A program made the translations under genes and the position numbers. A stretch of 64,000 bases of DNA from contig NZ_VZRA01000003.1 of NCBI RefSeq assembly GCF_008802355.1, positions 442,361 to 506,360 on the forward strand. The letters run 5' to 3'. The notes beneath the pieces were generated by a model. That model had not been told where the DNA came from. It made no database searches and was given only the letters and a program-made list of their open reading frames with translations. This DNA comes from Oryzomonas sagensis (GTDB taxonomy: Bacteria > Desulfobacterota > Desulfuromonadia > Geobacterales > Pseudopelobacteraceae). Shown here one piece after another: positions 8,843-17,639 of this stretch. Numbering within the stretch: the stretch's first letter is position 1; each line of letters starts with the position of its first letter.

Positions 8843-9860
8843 TGTCGCGGTAGGCAACCCGCTCGCCACGGTAGGTGGTCAGAAACACCACGTCGCCGTC
8901 CCGCTCGAACTGATCGGGCAATATGGGAACCTTTCCCTTGCCCCCCGGCAGGTCGATCACGTAGTGGGGAACCCCCAAGCCCGAGATATGGCCGCGCAAC
9001 GCCCGGATGATCTCAAGGCCGCTGGCCAGGGGCGTGCGGAAATGAGCCGTGCCTTTGACCAGGTCCATCTGGTGGAGATAGTAGGGCCGCACCCTGATGC
9101 CCAAAAGCCCCGTCATCAATGCGCGCATGGTCGCTATGTCGTCGTTGACCCCCCGTAGGAGCACGGTCTGATTGCCCATCTGGATGCCGGCATCCGCCAG
9201 CAGGCCGCAGGCAGCCGTCGATGCGGCGGTGATCTCTGCGGGATGGTTGAAATGGGTATTGACGTAGAGCGGATGAAAACGCTTCAGCATGGCGCACAAC
9301 TCCGGGGTCACACGCTCCGGCAGGGTGACCGGCATGCGGGTGCCGATGCGGATGATGCCGACGTGCGCGATGGCGCGCAGCCGGGTGAGGATGTCGTGCA
9401 GGGAGGCATCGTCGAGCATGAGCGGGTCGCCGCCGGTAAGCGTCACATCCCGGATGGCCGGGGTCGCCCCGATGTAGGCCAGTGCCTGCTCCAAACGCTC
9501 AGTGCCGGGAGGTTGATCCCCGCACCCCACATGGCGCTTTCGCATGCAGAAACGGCAGTACACCGGGCAGCGGTTCGATACGAGCAGCACGACCCGGTCG
9601 GGGTAGCGATGGATCAAGCCGGGGACCGGGCTGAGGGACACCTCGGCCAACGGGTCGGGAAGCTGGCCGTCATCCTCGAGTTCCCGCACATCCGGGATGC
9701 ACTGGCGCCAGACGGCATCGCCCGGCTCTCGGATCAGTCCGGCATAGGATGAGGAGACCAGGAACGGATAGCGTGCCGCCACCGCTTTGATGGCAGGCAT
9801 CATGTTTTGATTTATGTTTAATTTATCGACGGTTACGCTTGAGTAGTTGATGTATTTCAT
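8823..9860 (-). CDS. epmB: Lysine 2,3-aminomutase family, EF-P beta-lysylation protein EpmB
   Basis: This 345-residue radical SAM enzyme has the cluster motif CPVYCRFC (CxxxCxxC) and RKRHVG just after it. The KamA-type ending with LPGGKGKVP, where the PLP lysine is expected, is also present. The short length, without the extra C-terminal segment of clostridial lysine 2,3-aminomutase, fits EpmB, which isomerises lysine to (R)-beta-lysine for EpmA. The ATG at 9860 has GGAAAG nine bases upstream; the in-frame start at 9920 would add 20 residues without family similarity. Its position tail-to-tail with epmA supports the EF-P role over lysine catabolism. Confidence 0.9.
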   Translation of the reverse strand: MKYINYSSVTVDKLNINQNMMPAIKAVAARYPFLVSSSYAGLIREPGDAVWRQCIPDVRELEDDGQLPDPLAEVSLSPVPGLIHRYPDRVVLLVSNRCPVYCRFCMRKRHVGCGDQPPGTERLEQALAYIGATPAIRDVTLTGGDPLMLDDASLHDILTRLRAIAHVGIIRIGTRMPVTLPERVTPELCAMLKRFHPLYVNTHFNHPAEITAASTAACGLLADAGIQMGNQTVLLRGVNDDIATMRALMTGLLGIRVRPYYLHQMDLVKGTAHFRTPLASGLEIIRALRGHISGLGVPHYVIDLPGGKGKVPILPDQFERDGDVVFLTTYRGERVAYRDITTPPA

Positions 9861-9960
9861 GAGATCGTGCTTTCCGGTTGAGGTTGAATCGATTCGCGGG
9901 GGACGGCAATCCGTCTGCAAGACCGAATTGTCTTGAAAATAACCATATTATGTGAAATAT

Positions 9961-9985
9961 ACAACAGATTAAAATCATCTGTTGT
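9961..9985. promoter_or_regulatory. A+T-rich inverted repeat between epmB and the ExeA-like gene
   Basis: ACAACAGAT (9961-9969) and ATCTGTTGT (9977-9985) are perfect reverse complements separated by seven bases. It lies 21-45 bases before the ExeA-like start. It could be an operator or a leader hairpin. Confidence 0.4.
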
Positions 9986-10005
9986 GCTGCGCGACGGCGG
10001 TATCC

Positions 10006-11697
10006 ATGTACACCAAATATTTCGGATTCAAAGAAAAACCGTTTACCCTGACGCCCAATCCCCGCTTCATCTTCCTCAGCAAGCATCACAAGGAAGCGTT
10101 CGCCCATCTTCTGTACGGCATCAACAGCCATTACGGCTTTATTGAGCTGATCGGCGAAGTGGGCACCGGCAAGACCACGGTATTACGCACCCTGTTGGGG
10201 CAGCTTCAGGACAAGAACTACCGGACGGCCCTGATCTTCAACCCCAGCCTGACCGGCGTGGAACTGCTGCGCAGCATCAACAACGAGTTCGGCATCGACG
10301 CCGGCAGTCACTACGCCAATGAACTCCTGGCGGTCCTGAACCGTTTTCTGCTGGAGGAAAACACCAACGGCAGAACCGTTGTCCTGGTCATCGACGAGGC
10401 ACAGAACCTCGACCCGGCCACCCTGGAGCAGATCCGGCTGATCTCCAACCTGGAGACCGAGGATGATAAGCTCATCCAGATCATCCTCGCCGGGCAACCG
10501 GAGTTGGAACGCCTGTTGTCCAAACCGGAACTGCGTCAGATCAATCAGCGCATCGCCGTTCGCTACCGGCTCAGCCCGATCAGCATGGATGAAACCCGCG
10601 CCTATATCCGCCATCGCATGGAGGTGGCCGGCGAGAGCGGGGGCGTCTCCTTCAGCCGTTACGCCATCAAATACATCTATCTCTATACCCGCGGCGTCCC
10701 CCGCATGATCAACATCCTCTGCGACCGGGCTCTCCTGATCGCCTACGGTGACGAGCGCCGGGACATCAGCGCCGGCATCATCAGCAGAGCCATCAGGGAG
10801 ATTCTCAATCTGCCGCGGAATCGGTTTGCGCCCCGGCACCTGGCAGCGATGATCGCCGCCGTCATTATCGTGGTGTTGCTGGCGCTTTGGGCTGCGCAGT
10901 GGCAGTCCGGCCGCCTCTTGCACGCGGGACGGAGCCTGCTGGCCCGTTCCCCTGCCCCGGCACCGACGGAGCCGCCCGATGCAACGACACCTGCCAAGGC
11001 AGGCGGTTCGTCCGTCAAGGCGCCACCGCTGTCGGCATCGGCTGCCCGCCGGATCTCCAGCGCGGAGCAGGAACTCCTCTCCTACGATCAGGTCAGCACC
11101 CATCTGCACGCCCTGAATGCCCTCATCGGCCGGTGGCGGGGGCAATCCTACGGCGCGGTCGGTGTCCGGCTGACAACCCCGGATACGTTTTCGCGCCTTG
11201 CCGCCAAGCGGGGACTGCGCCTGACCCCCTTCAAGGGAACGCTTGACGAGGCTATCCGTTTTGGTCTTCCCTTCCTGGCGGTCACCAGGGTATCGGGTGA
11301 ATTGGGGCCCTACTGTCTTGCCGTGACGGCGGTTCGCGGCGATGGCGTCACCGTTTCGCCCGCCCTGTTCGGCAAGGGCACTATCGCGAAGCAGGAGTTG
11401 GCCTCCCTGGTAAACGGGACCTTCTATCTTGTCTGGAAAAATATCGGCCGCGTTCCGGTCACGATTACGCCCGGAGAACGCCGGAATGAAATAGGAACCC
11501 TGCAACGGCTCCTCAAACAGGCTGGGTCGTACCATGGGCCGTTCGACGGCATCTACGGCGATGCAACCGCCGCGGCCGTGCGGGAGTTTCAGCACGCTCA
11601 CGGCATCGCCGTGGACGATCTGGTTGGTGAACTGACCCTGGCTGCGCTTGTAGCGTACGATAAAAACGCCAACATCCCTTCCCTTAAGGGAAATTGA
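10006..11697 (+). CDS. ExeA/GspA-like AAA ATPase with peptidoglycan-binding domain
   Basis: The 563-residue protein begins MYTKYFGF, the typical ExeA N-terminus. It has an AAA ATPase with Walker A GEVGTGKT (residues 50-57) and Walker B VLVIDEAQN (about 127-135). A membrane helix follows near 278-298, then a Pro/Ala-rich linker, a C39-peptidase-like fold region (about 360-470) and a peptidoglycan-binding domain (about 490-555). In Aeromonas, ExeA with ExeB helps insert the type II secretin through the cell wall. The gene directly downstream is GspB-like, which supports this role. No other type II secretion gene is present in the window. Confidence 0.88.
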   Translation: MYTKYFGFKEKPFTLTPNPRFIFLSKHHKEAFAHLLYGINSHYGFIELIGEVGTGKTTVLRTLLGQLQDKNYRTALIFNPSLTGVELLRSINNEFGIDAGSHYANELLAVLNRFLLEENTNGRTVVLVIDEAQNLDPATLEQIRLISNLETEDDKLIQIILAGQPELERLLSKPELRQINQRIAVRYRLSPISMDETRAYIRHRMEVAGESGGVSFSRYAIKYIYLYTRGVPRMINILCDRALLIAYGDERRDISAGIISRAIREILNLPRNRFAPRHLAAMIAAVIIVVLLALWAAQWQSGRLLHAGRSLLARSPAPAPTEPPDATTPAKAGGSSVKAPPLSASAARRISSAEQELLSYDQVSTHLHALNALIGRWRGQSYGAVGVRLTTPDTFSRLAAKRGLRLTPFKGTLDEAIRFGLPFLAVTRVSGELGPYCLAVTAVRGDGVTVSPALFGKGTIAKQELASLVNGTFYLVWKNIGRVPVTITPGERRNEIGTLQRLLKQAGSYHGPFDGIYGDATAAAVREFQHAHGIAVDDLVGELTLAALVAYDKNANIPSLKGN

Positions 11698-11709
11698 TCG
11701 GGTAAACAG

Positions 11710-12378
11710 ATGAGTTCCATTCTCAAAGCGCTGAAAAAGCTGGAAGAAGAAAAATCGGCCCGGACACCGGATGCCCTCAAGATAGATTCGGAGATCCTGC
11801 GTGGCGGAAGCTCGTCCCGGTTCCCCTATCGCAACGTGATCCTGCTGGCGGTTCTGTTCTTTATCTGCGGTTCCCTGTTTACGTACCTGTATGTGAAGCG
11901 CGGGGCCAACCCGGCCGGCACCGCAGCGCCCACGGTCCCGTCGCCGGAGCGCACCATCCCCCCCCGTGCGGCTGTTACGGAAGCCCCGGGGAAGGTCGTA
12001 CCGGCCGACCGGCCGCGCCGCCAGGCACAGGATGCCCCGGCCCCGGTTTCCGTGGCCGCGCCCCATGCCAAGCCTCCCAAGCCTCCCAAACATCCCCGTG
12101 CCGCCCTGCCCGCAACGGCCGGACAAGCGCAGCCGGGAGCCGTGGCACAGCCGGTCGTTGCCGTGCCGTCAGCGCCGTCCAGGCGTATCCCCACCCTCAG
12201 GGTGGACGGCATCGCCTACCATTTCGGCAGCGCCGACAGCCTTGCCGTGGTCAACGGGAACACGGTCTTTGTTGGGGCAACGGTTGAAGGGGCAAAGGTC
12301 GAAGATATCGGGAAGGATCACATTCGGTTCAGCTATGGGGGGGAGAAGTTCGATGTCTCCCTGGGCAAGTCCAATTAA
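11710..12378 (+). CDS. GspB-like general secretion pathway protein
   Basis: This 222-residue bitopic membrane protein lies 12 bases after the ExeA-like gene. It opens with MSSILKALKKLEEEK, the signature N-terminus of GspB/ExeB-type proteins. One membrane helix (about residues 42-62) is followed by a long Pro/Ala-rich periplasmic spacer of about 100 residues and a C-terminal globular region (PTLRVDGIAYH onward) that matches the type II secretion GspB domain. It should partner the ATPase just upstream at the inner membrane and peptidoglycan. Confidence 0.85.
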   Translation: MSSILKALKKLEEEKSARTPDALKIDSEILRGGSSSRFPYRNVILLAVLFFICGSLFTYLYVKRGANPAGTAAPTVPSPERTIPPRAAVTEAPGKVVPADRPRRQAQDAPAPVSVAAPHAKPPKPPKHPRAALPATAGQAQPGAVAQPVVAVPSAPSRRIPTLRVDGIAYHFGSADSLAVVNGNTVFVGATVEGAKVEDIGKDHIRFSYGGEKFDVSLGKSN

Positions 12379-12517
12379 CCCGGGAAAAGCATGTGCCGCG
12401 GAGGCGCTGAGTTACATATTTCACCGGGGGAGCGACGATACCCCGGCCCCCCCGTCATTCCGGCTTTGAGAATTTCAGCGTCTTCTCGGCTCTGGCGCTG
12501 AACGGGGTGTGCCCCCG

Positions 12518-13111
12518 TCAGCGCACGATCACCCGGACGAATTTCACCAGGTAATCCACCCCCGACCAAATGGTCAGCAGGGTTGCGATCCAGAGATAAA
12601 ACATCCCCACATTATGCATGTTGACATGCACCAGCGGATTGTCGATCCCGAACAGCCAGTTGTAATCGTAATGCAGCACCAATCCCAGAATAGCCACAAT
12701 CTGGAAGATCGTCTTGAACTTGCCCAGATCGCTGGCAGGAATGACGATCCCCTCGCTCGACGCAATCCCCCGCAGTCCGGTAATGATGATCTCGCGTCCC
12801 AAAACCACCAGCACCATCCAGGCGGGCACCCTTCCAAAGGGGAGGATCATGATCAAGGCCGCCATCACGATCAGCTTGTCGGCGATGGGGTCGAGAAACT
12901 TGCCGAACACCGTGACAATCCCCATGCGGCGCGCCAGGTAGCCGTCCAGCCAGTCGGTGATGGATGCCAGGGCAAAAACCGCCGCGGCCCAGAAGCCTGC
13001 CGACTGGTCCGGCGAAAGGAGCAGAAACGCCATGAGCGGAATGGCGGCGATCCGGAGCATGGTCAGGATATTGGGGATATTGAGTATGGGATGGGAGGTG
13101 CGTGTCGTCAT
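12518..13111 (-). CDS. pgsA: CDP-diacylglycerol-glycerol-3-phosphate 3-phosphatidyltransferase
   Basis: PgsA commits CDP-diacylglycerol to phosphatidylglycerol and cardiolipin synthesis in the inner membrane. The 197-residue protein shows the complete CDP-alcohol phosphotransferase motif: DG (DWLDGYLARR), then G and D (GKFLDPIADK). It has about five to six hydrophobic segments. The start at 13111 gives MTTRTSHP; a longer in-frame start at 13162 lies inside the upstream gene. The start is four bases past the stop of the lytic transglycosylase gene, so they form a tight two-gene unit that links lipid and wall metabolism. A G+C hairpin overlaps the stop codon but lacks a T-tail. Confidence 0.95.
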   Translation of the reverse strand: MTTRTSHPILNIPNILTMLRIAAIPLMAFLLLSPDQSAGFWAAAVFALASITDWLDGYLARRMGIVTVFGKFLDPIADKLIVMAALIMILPFGRVPAWMVLVVLGREIIITGLRGIASSEGIVIPASDLGKFKTIFQIVAILGLVLHYDYNWLFGIDNPLVHVNMHNVGMFYLWIATLLTIWSGVDYLVKFVRVIVR

Positions 13112-13115
13112 GGAT

Positions 13116-13742
13116 TCAGTTCGCCTGGTAGGATTGCATGTAGGATAGCACCCGGTTGACATAGGTGCGGGTTTCGGCGTACGGAGGGATGCCCCCGTAT
13201 CGGGCCACTTTGTTCAGTCCGGCGTTGTAAGCGGCCACGGCCAGGGACACATCGCCGCGGAACGTATCCAGCAGAAAACGGAGGTATTTCACCCCCCCCT
13301 CCACGTTGTCCTTCGGGTCGAAGCTGTTGCTGACCTTGAGGGATTTGGCGGTTCCCGGCATGAGTTGCATCAGGCCGCTGGCCCCCTTGGGGGAAACTGC
13401 GTTGGGGTTGTATCCGGATTCGGCATGGATGACCGCCTTGATGAGTGACTGGTTGACCCCGTATTTATCCGCATAGGTCTTGATGATGTGATCGTATTCC
13501 GCCGGGTTGACCGAGGCGGCGAACTTCAATCTCGTGCGCAATTGCCGGTCCTTTTTGAGGTCGCGCATGAAGACCTTGAAGCGTTTGTCCGTGGGGGCAT
13601 CGGTAAAGTGGACGATCCCTTCCGCATCCTCATAACGGTAGATATCGGCATGGGCGGGCATGACCGGGAGCCCCGCGAACCACGCTCCCGCCGCTACACA
13701 AAGGGCTATCCTCTTCCTGCTGATGATTCGATCAAGTCGCAT
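13116..13742 (-). CDS. Lytic transglycosylase with N-terminal DUF4124-like module
   Basis: This 208-residue exported enzyme cleaves peptidoglycan to 1,6-anhydro-muropeptides. A signal peptide ends near PAHA-DIYRY (residue 32). Next comes a short DUF4124-type module (DIYRYEDAEGIVHFTDAP), then a Slt-type lysozyme-fold domain. That domain has the catalytic Glu in HAESGYNPNAVS, followed by GLMQLMPGTA and AAYNAG. The same module precedes a different wall hydrolase at 62.6 kb. It is the first gene of a pair with pgsA. Confidence 0.92.
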   Translation of the reverse strand: MRLDRIISRKRIALCVAAGAWFAGLPVMPAHADIYRYEDAEGIVHFTDAPTDKRFKVFMRDLKKDRQLRTRLKFAASVNPAEYDHIIKTYADKYGVNQSLIKAVIHAESGYNPNAVSPKGASGLMQLMPGTAKSLKVSNSFDPKDNVEGGVKYLRFLLDTFRGDVSLAVAAYNAGLNKVARYGGIPPYAETRTYVNRVLSYMQSYQAN

Positions 13743-13801
13743 AATTTTTCATAATCCCAAATAAGTATGAATTGTTCAAGAACAAATCGACATGGTACCC
13801 G

Positions 13802-15298
13802 TCACGGCATGCTCCCGCGCCGCCGGCCGTAGCGTTCCAGCCGATTGTTCATCTCGCCCGCCAGGCCCCGGTGGATCATATCCCAGGAAAAACGCCACCC
13901 CCAGTTTCCGAATGCCGTACCGGGAAGATTCATGCGGGCCGTACCGGGCAGGCCGAGGATGTCCTGGAACGGTATGACGACCGTATCGGCTACGGACATC
14001 AAGGCCACCCTGATGATATCCGCAACGATATCGCGCCCGTTCGAGCCGACATAGTCCCGTACCAGGCTACGGTGGTGTTCATCCAGGCTGGAATACCATC
14101 CCAGGGTCGTATCGTTATCGTGGGTGCCGGTGTAGACGACACAGTTTTTGACACAATTGTGAGGCAGGTAGGGGTTGGCCGGACCGGAATCAAAAGCGAA
14201 TTGCAGGATCTTCATGCCGGGAAAGCCGAAACGGTCGCGCAATGCCTCGACCTCGGGGGTGATGACACCCAGGTCCTCGGCAATAATCGGCAACTCTCCC
14301 AGTGCCGACCGAACCGCCTCGAACAGGCGTCCTCCCGGCCCGCCCCCCCACACGCCCCGCTCTGCCGTGTGTTCAGTGGCCGGCACCTGCCACGCAGCCT
14401 CAAAACCGCGAAAATGATCGATGCGCACGCCGTCGAACAGCGCAAACGCATGGCGGAAACGTTCGACCCACCAGTCGAATCCCCGGCGTTCCAGGATTTC
14501 CCAGTCATAGAGCGGGTTGCCCCAGAGTTGGCCGGTCTTGCAGAAATAGTCGGGCGGTACGCCGGCCACGACGGTCGGTTTGCCCTGGCCGTCAAGCAGG
14601 AAAAGGTCGCGGTTGCGCCAGACATCTGCCGAATCATAGGCCACAAAGATAGGTATGTCGCCGATGAACGAGACCCCGCGGCTTGCGGCATATGACCGCA
14701 ACGCTTGCCACTGGCGGGAAAACTGCCACTGCAGATATTTCTGGGCTCCGATCTCGGGCCCCAGCTTCAGCGAAGCCTTTTCATAGGTTTCCGCCGTCGG
14801 CAACGCCGCTTCCCGGGGCCATTTCTGCCAGCTTTTCCCCCTGTAATGCTGTTTGAGCGCCATGAAGAGCGCAAAATCGTGCAACCAGGGCGTCGTATCG
14901 CAGAAGTGCCAGAATTCCTCGGTCCGCGAGCTTCTCCCGGCGCCAAGGAAGGTTGCCGCGGCCTGATGGAGCAGGCCGAGCTTCACATCGGAAACGCCGC
15001 CATAGTCCACCCGTCCTTCGGGAAAATGGCTGCCGAGCGCCTCAAGCGGCAGATCGCCCTCCTTGACAAGTTGCTGGAGGTCCAGCAACAGGGGGTTGCC
15101 GGCAAAGGCCGACAGTGATGAATAGGGGGAGTTGCCGCAGGCGGGCGGGGTCAGGGGGAGCACCTGCCAGTAACTCATCCCCATGGTTGACAGCAGGTCC
15201 ACAAACCGTCGCGCATTGTCTCCCAGCGTGCCGATGCCGTCGTGTCCTGGAAGCGACGTTGGATGAAGCAGGACCCCGCAACTCCGTCTCTTCAGCAT
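13802..15298 (-). CDS. malQ: 4-alpha-glucanotransferase (amylomaltase)
   Basis: MalQ is a cytoplasmic GH77 disproportionating enzyme of maltodextrin and glycogen metabolism. The 498-residue length is normal. The nucleophile region DGVRIDHFRGFE, the acid/base region IIAEDLGVITPEV and the third carboxylate in YTGTHDNDTTLGW are intact. The ATG at 15298 is set by a perfect AGGAGG; a further in-frame start at 15355 would add 19 residues with no support. No glycogen or maltose genes lie beside it, so it appears to be a single-gene unit. Confidence 0.95.
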   Translation of the reverse strand: MLKRRSCGVLLHPTSLPGHDGIGTLGDNARRFVDLLSTMGMSYWQVLPLTPPACGNSPYSSLSAFAGNPLLLDLQQLVKEGDLPLEALGSHFPEGRVDYGGVSDVKLGLLHQAAATFLGAGRSSRTEEFWHFCDTTPWLHDFALFMALKQHYRGKSWQKWPREAALPTAETYEKASLKLGPEIGAQKYLQWQFSRQWQALRSYAASRGVSFIGDIPIFVAYDSADVWRNRDLFLLDGQGKPTVVAGVPPDYFCKTGQLWGNPLYDWEILERRGFDWWVERFRHAFALFDGVRIDHFRGFEAAWQVPATEHTAERGVWGGGPGGRLFEAVRSALGELPIIAEDLGVITPEVEALRDRFGFPGMKILQFAFDSGPANPYLPHNCVKNCVVYTGTHDNDTTLGWYSSLDEHHRSLVRDYVGSNGRDIVADIIRVALMSVADTVVIPFQDILGLPGTARMNLPGTAFGNWGWRFSWDMIHRGLAGEMNNRLERYGRRRGSMP

Positions 15299-15464
15299 TG
15301 TGTGCCTCCTGAAGCGTAGTGGTGCAATTAAGCCATATACGACCTTGCTTTGCAAATAAAATCAATATATTGCCAACTATTAAAATACAATTCAATTGTC
15401 GGCTTATTTCGGGTATAGTTCTATAAATGAGTACACATTTCACTAACCATCTTCTACGGTCCTC

Positions 15465-17639
15465 ATGAATAAGCACCCCCTGGGCATACCGGCACGCGCT
15501 ATCGATACCAAGCTTCTGGCGTCCCTGATCATCGAGCTCAATATCTCGCTCCGCTATTTCAAGTCCTATCCCGCTGGGCACCCTGTCATCAACGCCTCCT
15601 TGAACAAGGTGGTTGCTCTGTATGCACAATTAATGACGGCGCATGACGAAATCGTCGTTGCCGCCGCAAAAAATGCCCTGGTGGTGGAAAACGCCCCCCT
15701 CGACAAATCGAATCTTGTCTTTCGCGATTTTGCCGGCGCGCTTTTCGAACACGGCATCGGCGCCTTGATCTTCCACAAGGGCCTGAACGTCGAAGAACTC
15801 AGGAGCTTTAACCTGATTCTGGGGCTCAAGCGGGAGGAACTCAGCGCTCGGGGGGGAATCGGAAAGGTCTGGGAGCAGTCGCACATCACCGCCCTTGACA
15901 TGCGCGCCATCCGCTATGACCTGTTCAGCGCTACCGAGGATGATGCTCTGGCCGGCTCCTTGAAGATGGAGCCATCCGGCGCAGGGCTTTGGGAACAGTT
16001 TGCCCGCGGATTGTTGGGAGGCTCGCTCGGCTTCGACGCGGCAGACGATGCGGCCGGGATTGACCCGAAACTGCTGGCCCAGGCCTTGAACCGCCGGTAC
16101 CGCGAATCGGGCGCCGGCGAGGATGACGAGTACATCGACGTCTTCGCCGACCTGATCGAACCGGAAGAGGGGGACCGGGAAGATAACACCAACCTGGGCA
16201 TTCCCGGCAGCCGGATTGCAGCCTTTGTGGCAGACCTGGACCCCGGCCTCCGCCGTACATTCCTATCCAAATCCTTCGATATCGGCGCATGGGGCACCCC
16301 CTCGGCACTCGAAGACATCCTCGGGCACATGCCAGACCATGTGATTGCAGGAATTCTGGACGATATCGGCAGCAACAGGGTCTCGGTTTCGCCGGCAATC
16401 ATGGCGCTCCTGCAACGGTTGTCCCTGCACTCGGCGAGCGGGGCTCACGATTCGCTGCCCTTTTCCCCAAATGCGCAGGAAAAATTACACATCGTCTTCA
16501 GCGAACATGCTGCGGAGGAACATAAATTCCAGAACGACGGGGTGACGGCTCTGCCACGTTCCTCTTCCGGCGTGGCCTTCCCATCCCCCCGCCAGGAACT
16601 CTGCCTCTTGCGGGAAACCATGCAGGCCGGTTGGCTGGAGAACTGCGTCGGCCAGATCATCCTGCGCCTCGTGACTGCCGCGGACGACCCGGCGGAAACG
16701 GAGAGCCTCGCCCAGAACCTGGGGGATATGTGCGGTTATCTGCTCCAGACCGGCGATTACCACCAACTGCTCAGGATCATTGAACAGGCAAACTCCCCAA
16801 CCCTTCCCTCGGCATTCAGGGAACACCTCGCGGAACGATTTTGCCGCCGCGACTTCCTGGAGGAGGTCCTCAATGGCCTTACCACCTGGGGCAAAAGCCG
16901 CTTCGAGGACATCCGCCTATTGGTCGAAACGATCGGAACCCCGTTCATCGGACCGCTTCTGGATAGTCTGGCCGAGGAAGAAAACATGTCGTTGCGGCGT
17001 TTCATGATGGATTGCCTCCTGGAATTCGGCCCTGCCGCCAAGGAGTCGATCCTGGTGCGCCTCGACGACCAGCGCTGGTATTATCTGCGCAATTTGCTCA
17101 TCATGCTGCGTTCCCTGGACGATCCCGAAATCGTTCCCCACATCAGGCCCTTGGTTATGAACAGGAATCCCAAGGTCCGGCAGGATGCCCTGCGCACCCT
17201 GCTCTCCTATAACGATCCGGTTGCGGAACGCCAGCTACTGCGGGACCTGGAGAGCAACGACAAGGAGGTCCGGCTTGCGGCCATCGGCATGGCCGAGAAG
17301 AGCCGCTCCCCGGATGTCTGCAGGAAACTTTTGGCAATTGTCGCCAAAAGCGGTCTTTCGCAACTGGATATCGAGCTGAAAAGTACCGCCATTGCCTCCC
17401 TGAAGGAGATGGGGCGGGAGGAGGCCCTCCCCGAATTACTCAAGTTTCTGGGCTCCGTGAACCTGATCCGGGCCAAGGCGCTCACCCGCCTCAAGCTCGA
17501 TATCGTCCGTTCCCTTGAAGCGTATCCCCCTCCCAGCGTCCTGCCGATCCTGGAAAATATCGCCAGGGGGAGCGACGAATTGGCCCGGCAGGCCGAAGAG
17601 TCCCTACGGACCGTCAGGATGAAATCCGATGGACAGTGA
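15465..17639 (+). CDS. HEAT-repeat protein with N-terminal module shared with the next gene
   Basis: This 724-residue protein has no export signal or membrane helix. The N-terminal 150 residues contain a pattern also found in the downstream HD-GYP protein: Y..GHPV, a strand pair around ALVVENAPL, then FAGALFEHGIGALIFHKG. A middle region with acidic stretches follows. The last 250 residues are HEAT/PBS-lyase-like helical repeats, for example MNRNPKVRQDALRTLLSY and ESNDKEVRLAAIGMAEKS. Such repeats bind proteins and are typical scaffolds. It overlaps the HD-GYP gene by 11 bases, so the two are almost certainly made together. The function is unknown; a scaffold for a second-messenger enzyme is my inference. 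Confidence 0.8.
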   Translation: MNKHPLGIPARAIDTKLLASLIIELNISLRYFKSYPAGHPVINASLNKVVALYAQLMTAHDEIVVAAAKNALVVENAPLDKSNLVFRDFAGALFEHGIGALIFHKGLNVEELRSFNLILGLKREELSARGGIGKVWEQSHITALDMRAIRYDLFSATEDDALAGSLKMEPSGAGLWEQFARGLLGGSLGFDAADDAAGIDPKLLAQALNRRYRESGAGEDDEYIDVFADLIEPEEGDREDNTNLGIPGSRIAAFVADLDPGLRRTFLSKSFDIGAWGTPSALEDILGHMPDHVIAGILDDIGSNRVSVSPAIMALLQRLSLHSASGAHDSLPFSPNAQEKLHIVFSEHAAEEHKFQNDGVTALPRSSSGVAFPSPRQELCLLRETMQAGWLENCVGQIILRLVTAADDPAETESLAQNLGDMCGYLLQTGDYHQLLRIIEQANSPTLPSAFREHLAERFCRRDFLEEVLNGLTTWGKSRFEDIRLLVETIGTPFIGPLLDSLAEEENMSLRRFMMDCLLEFGPAAKESILVRLDDQRWYYLRNLLIMLRSLDDPEIVPHIRPLVMNRNPKVRQDALRTLLSYNDPVAERQLLRDLESNDKEVRLAAIGMAEKSRSPDVCRKLLAIVAKSGLSQLDIELKSTAIASLKEMGREEALPELLKFLGSVNLIRAKALTRLKLDIVRSLEAYPPPSVLPILENIARGSDELARQAEESLRTVRMKSDGQ

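Noticed and set aside
10183-12126. Minus-strand frame of 647 codons opposite the ExeA/GspB pair
   Set aside because: Spans two well supported genes on the other strand and has no recognisable domain.
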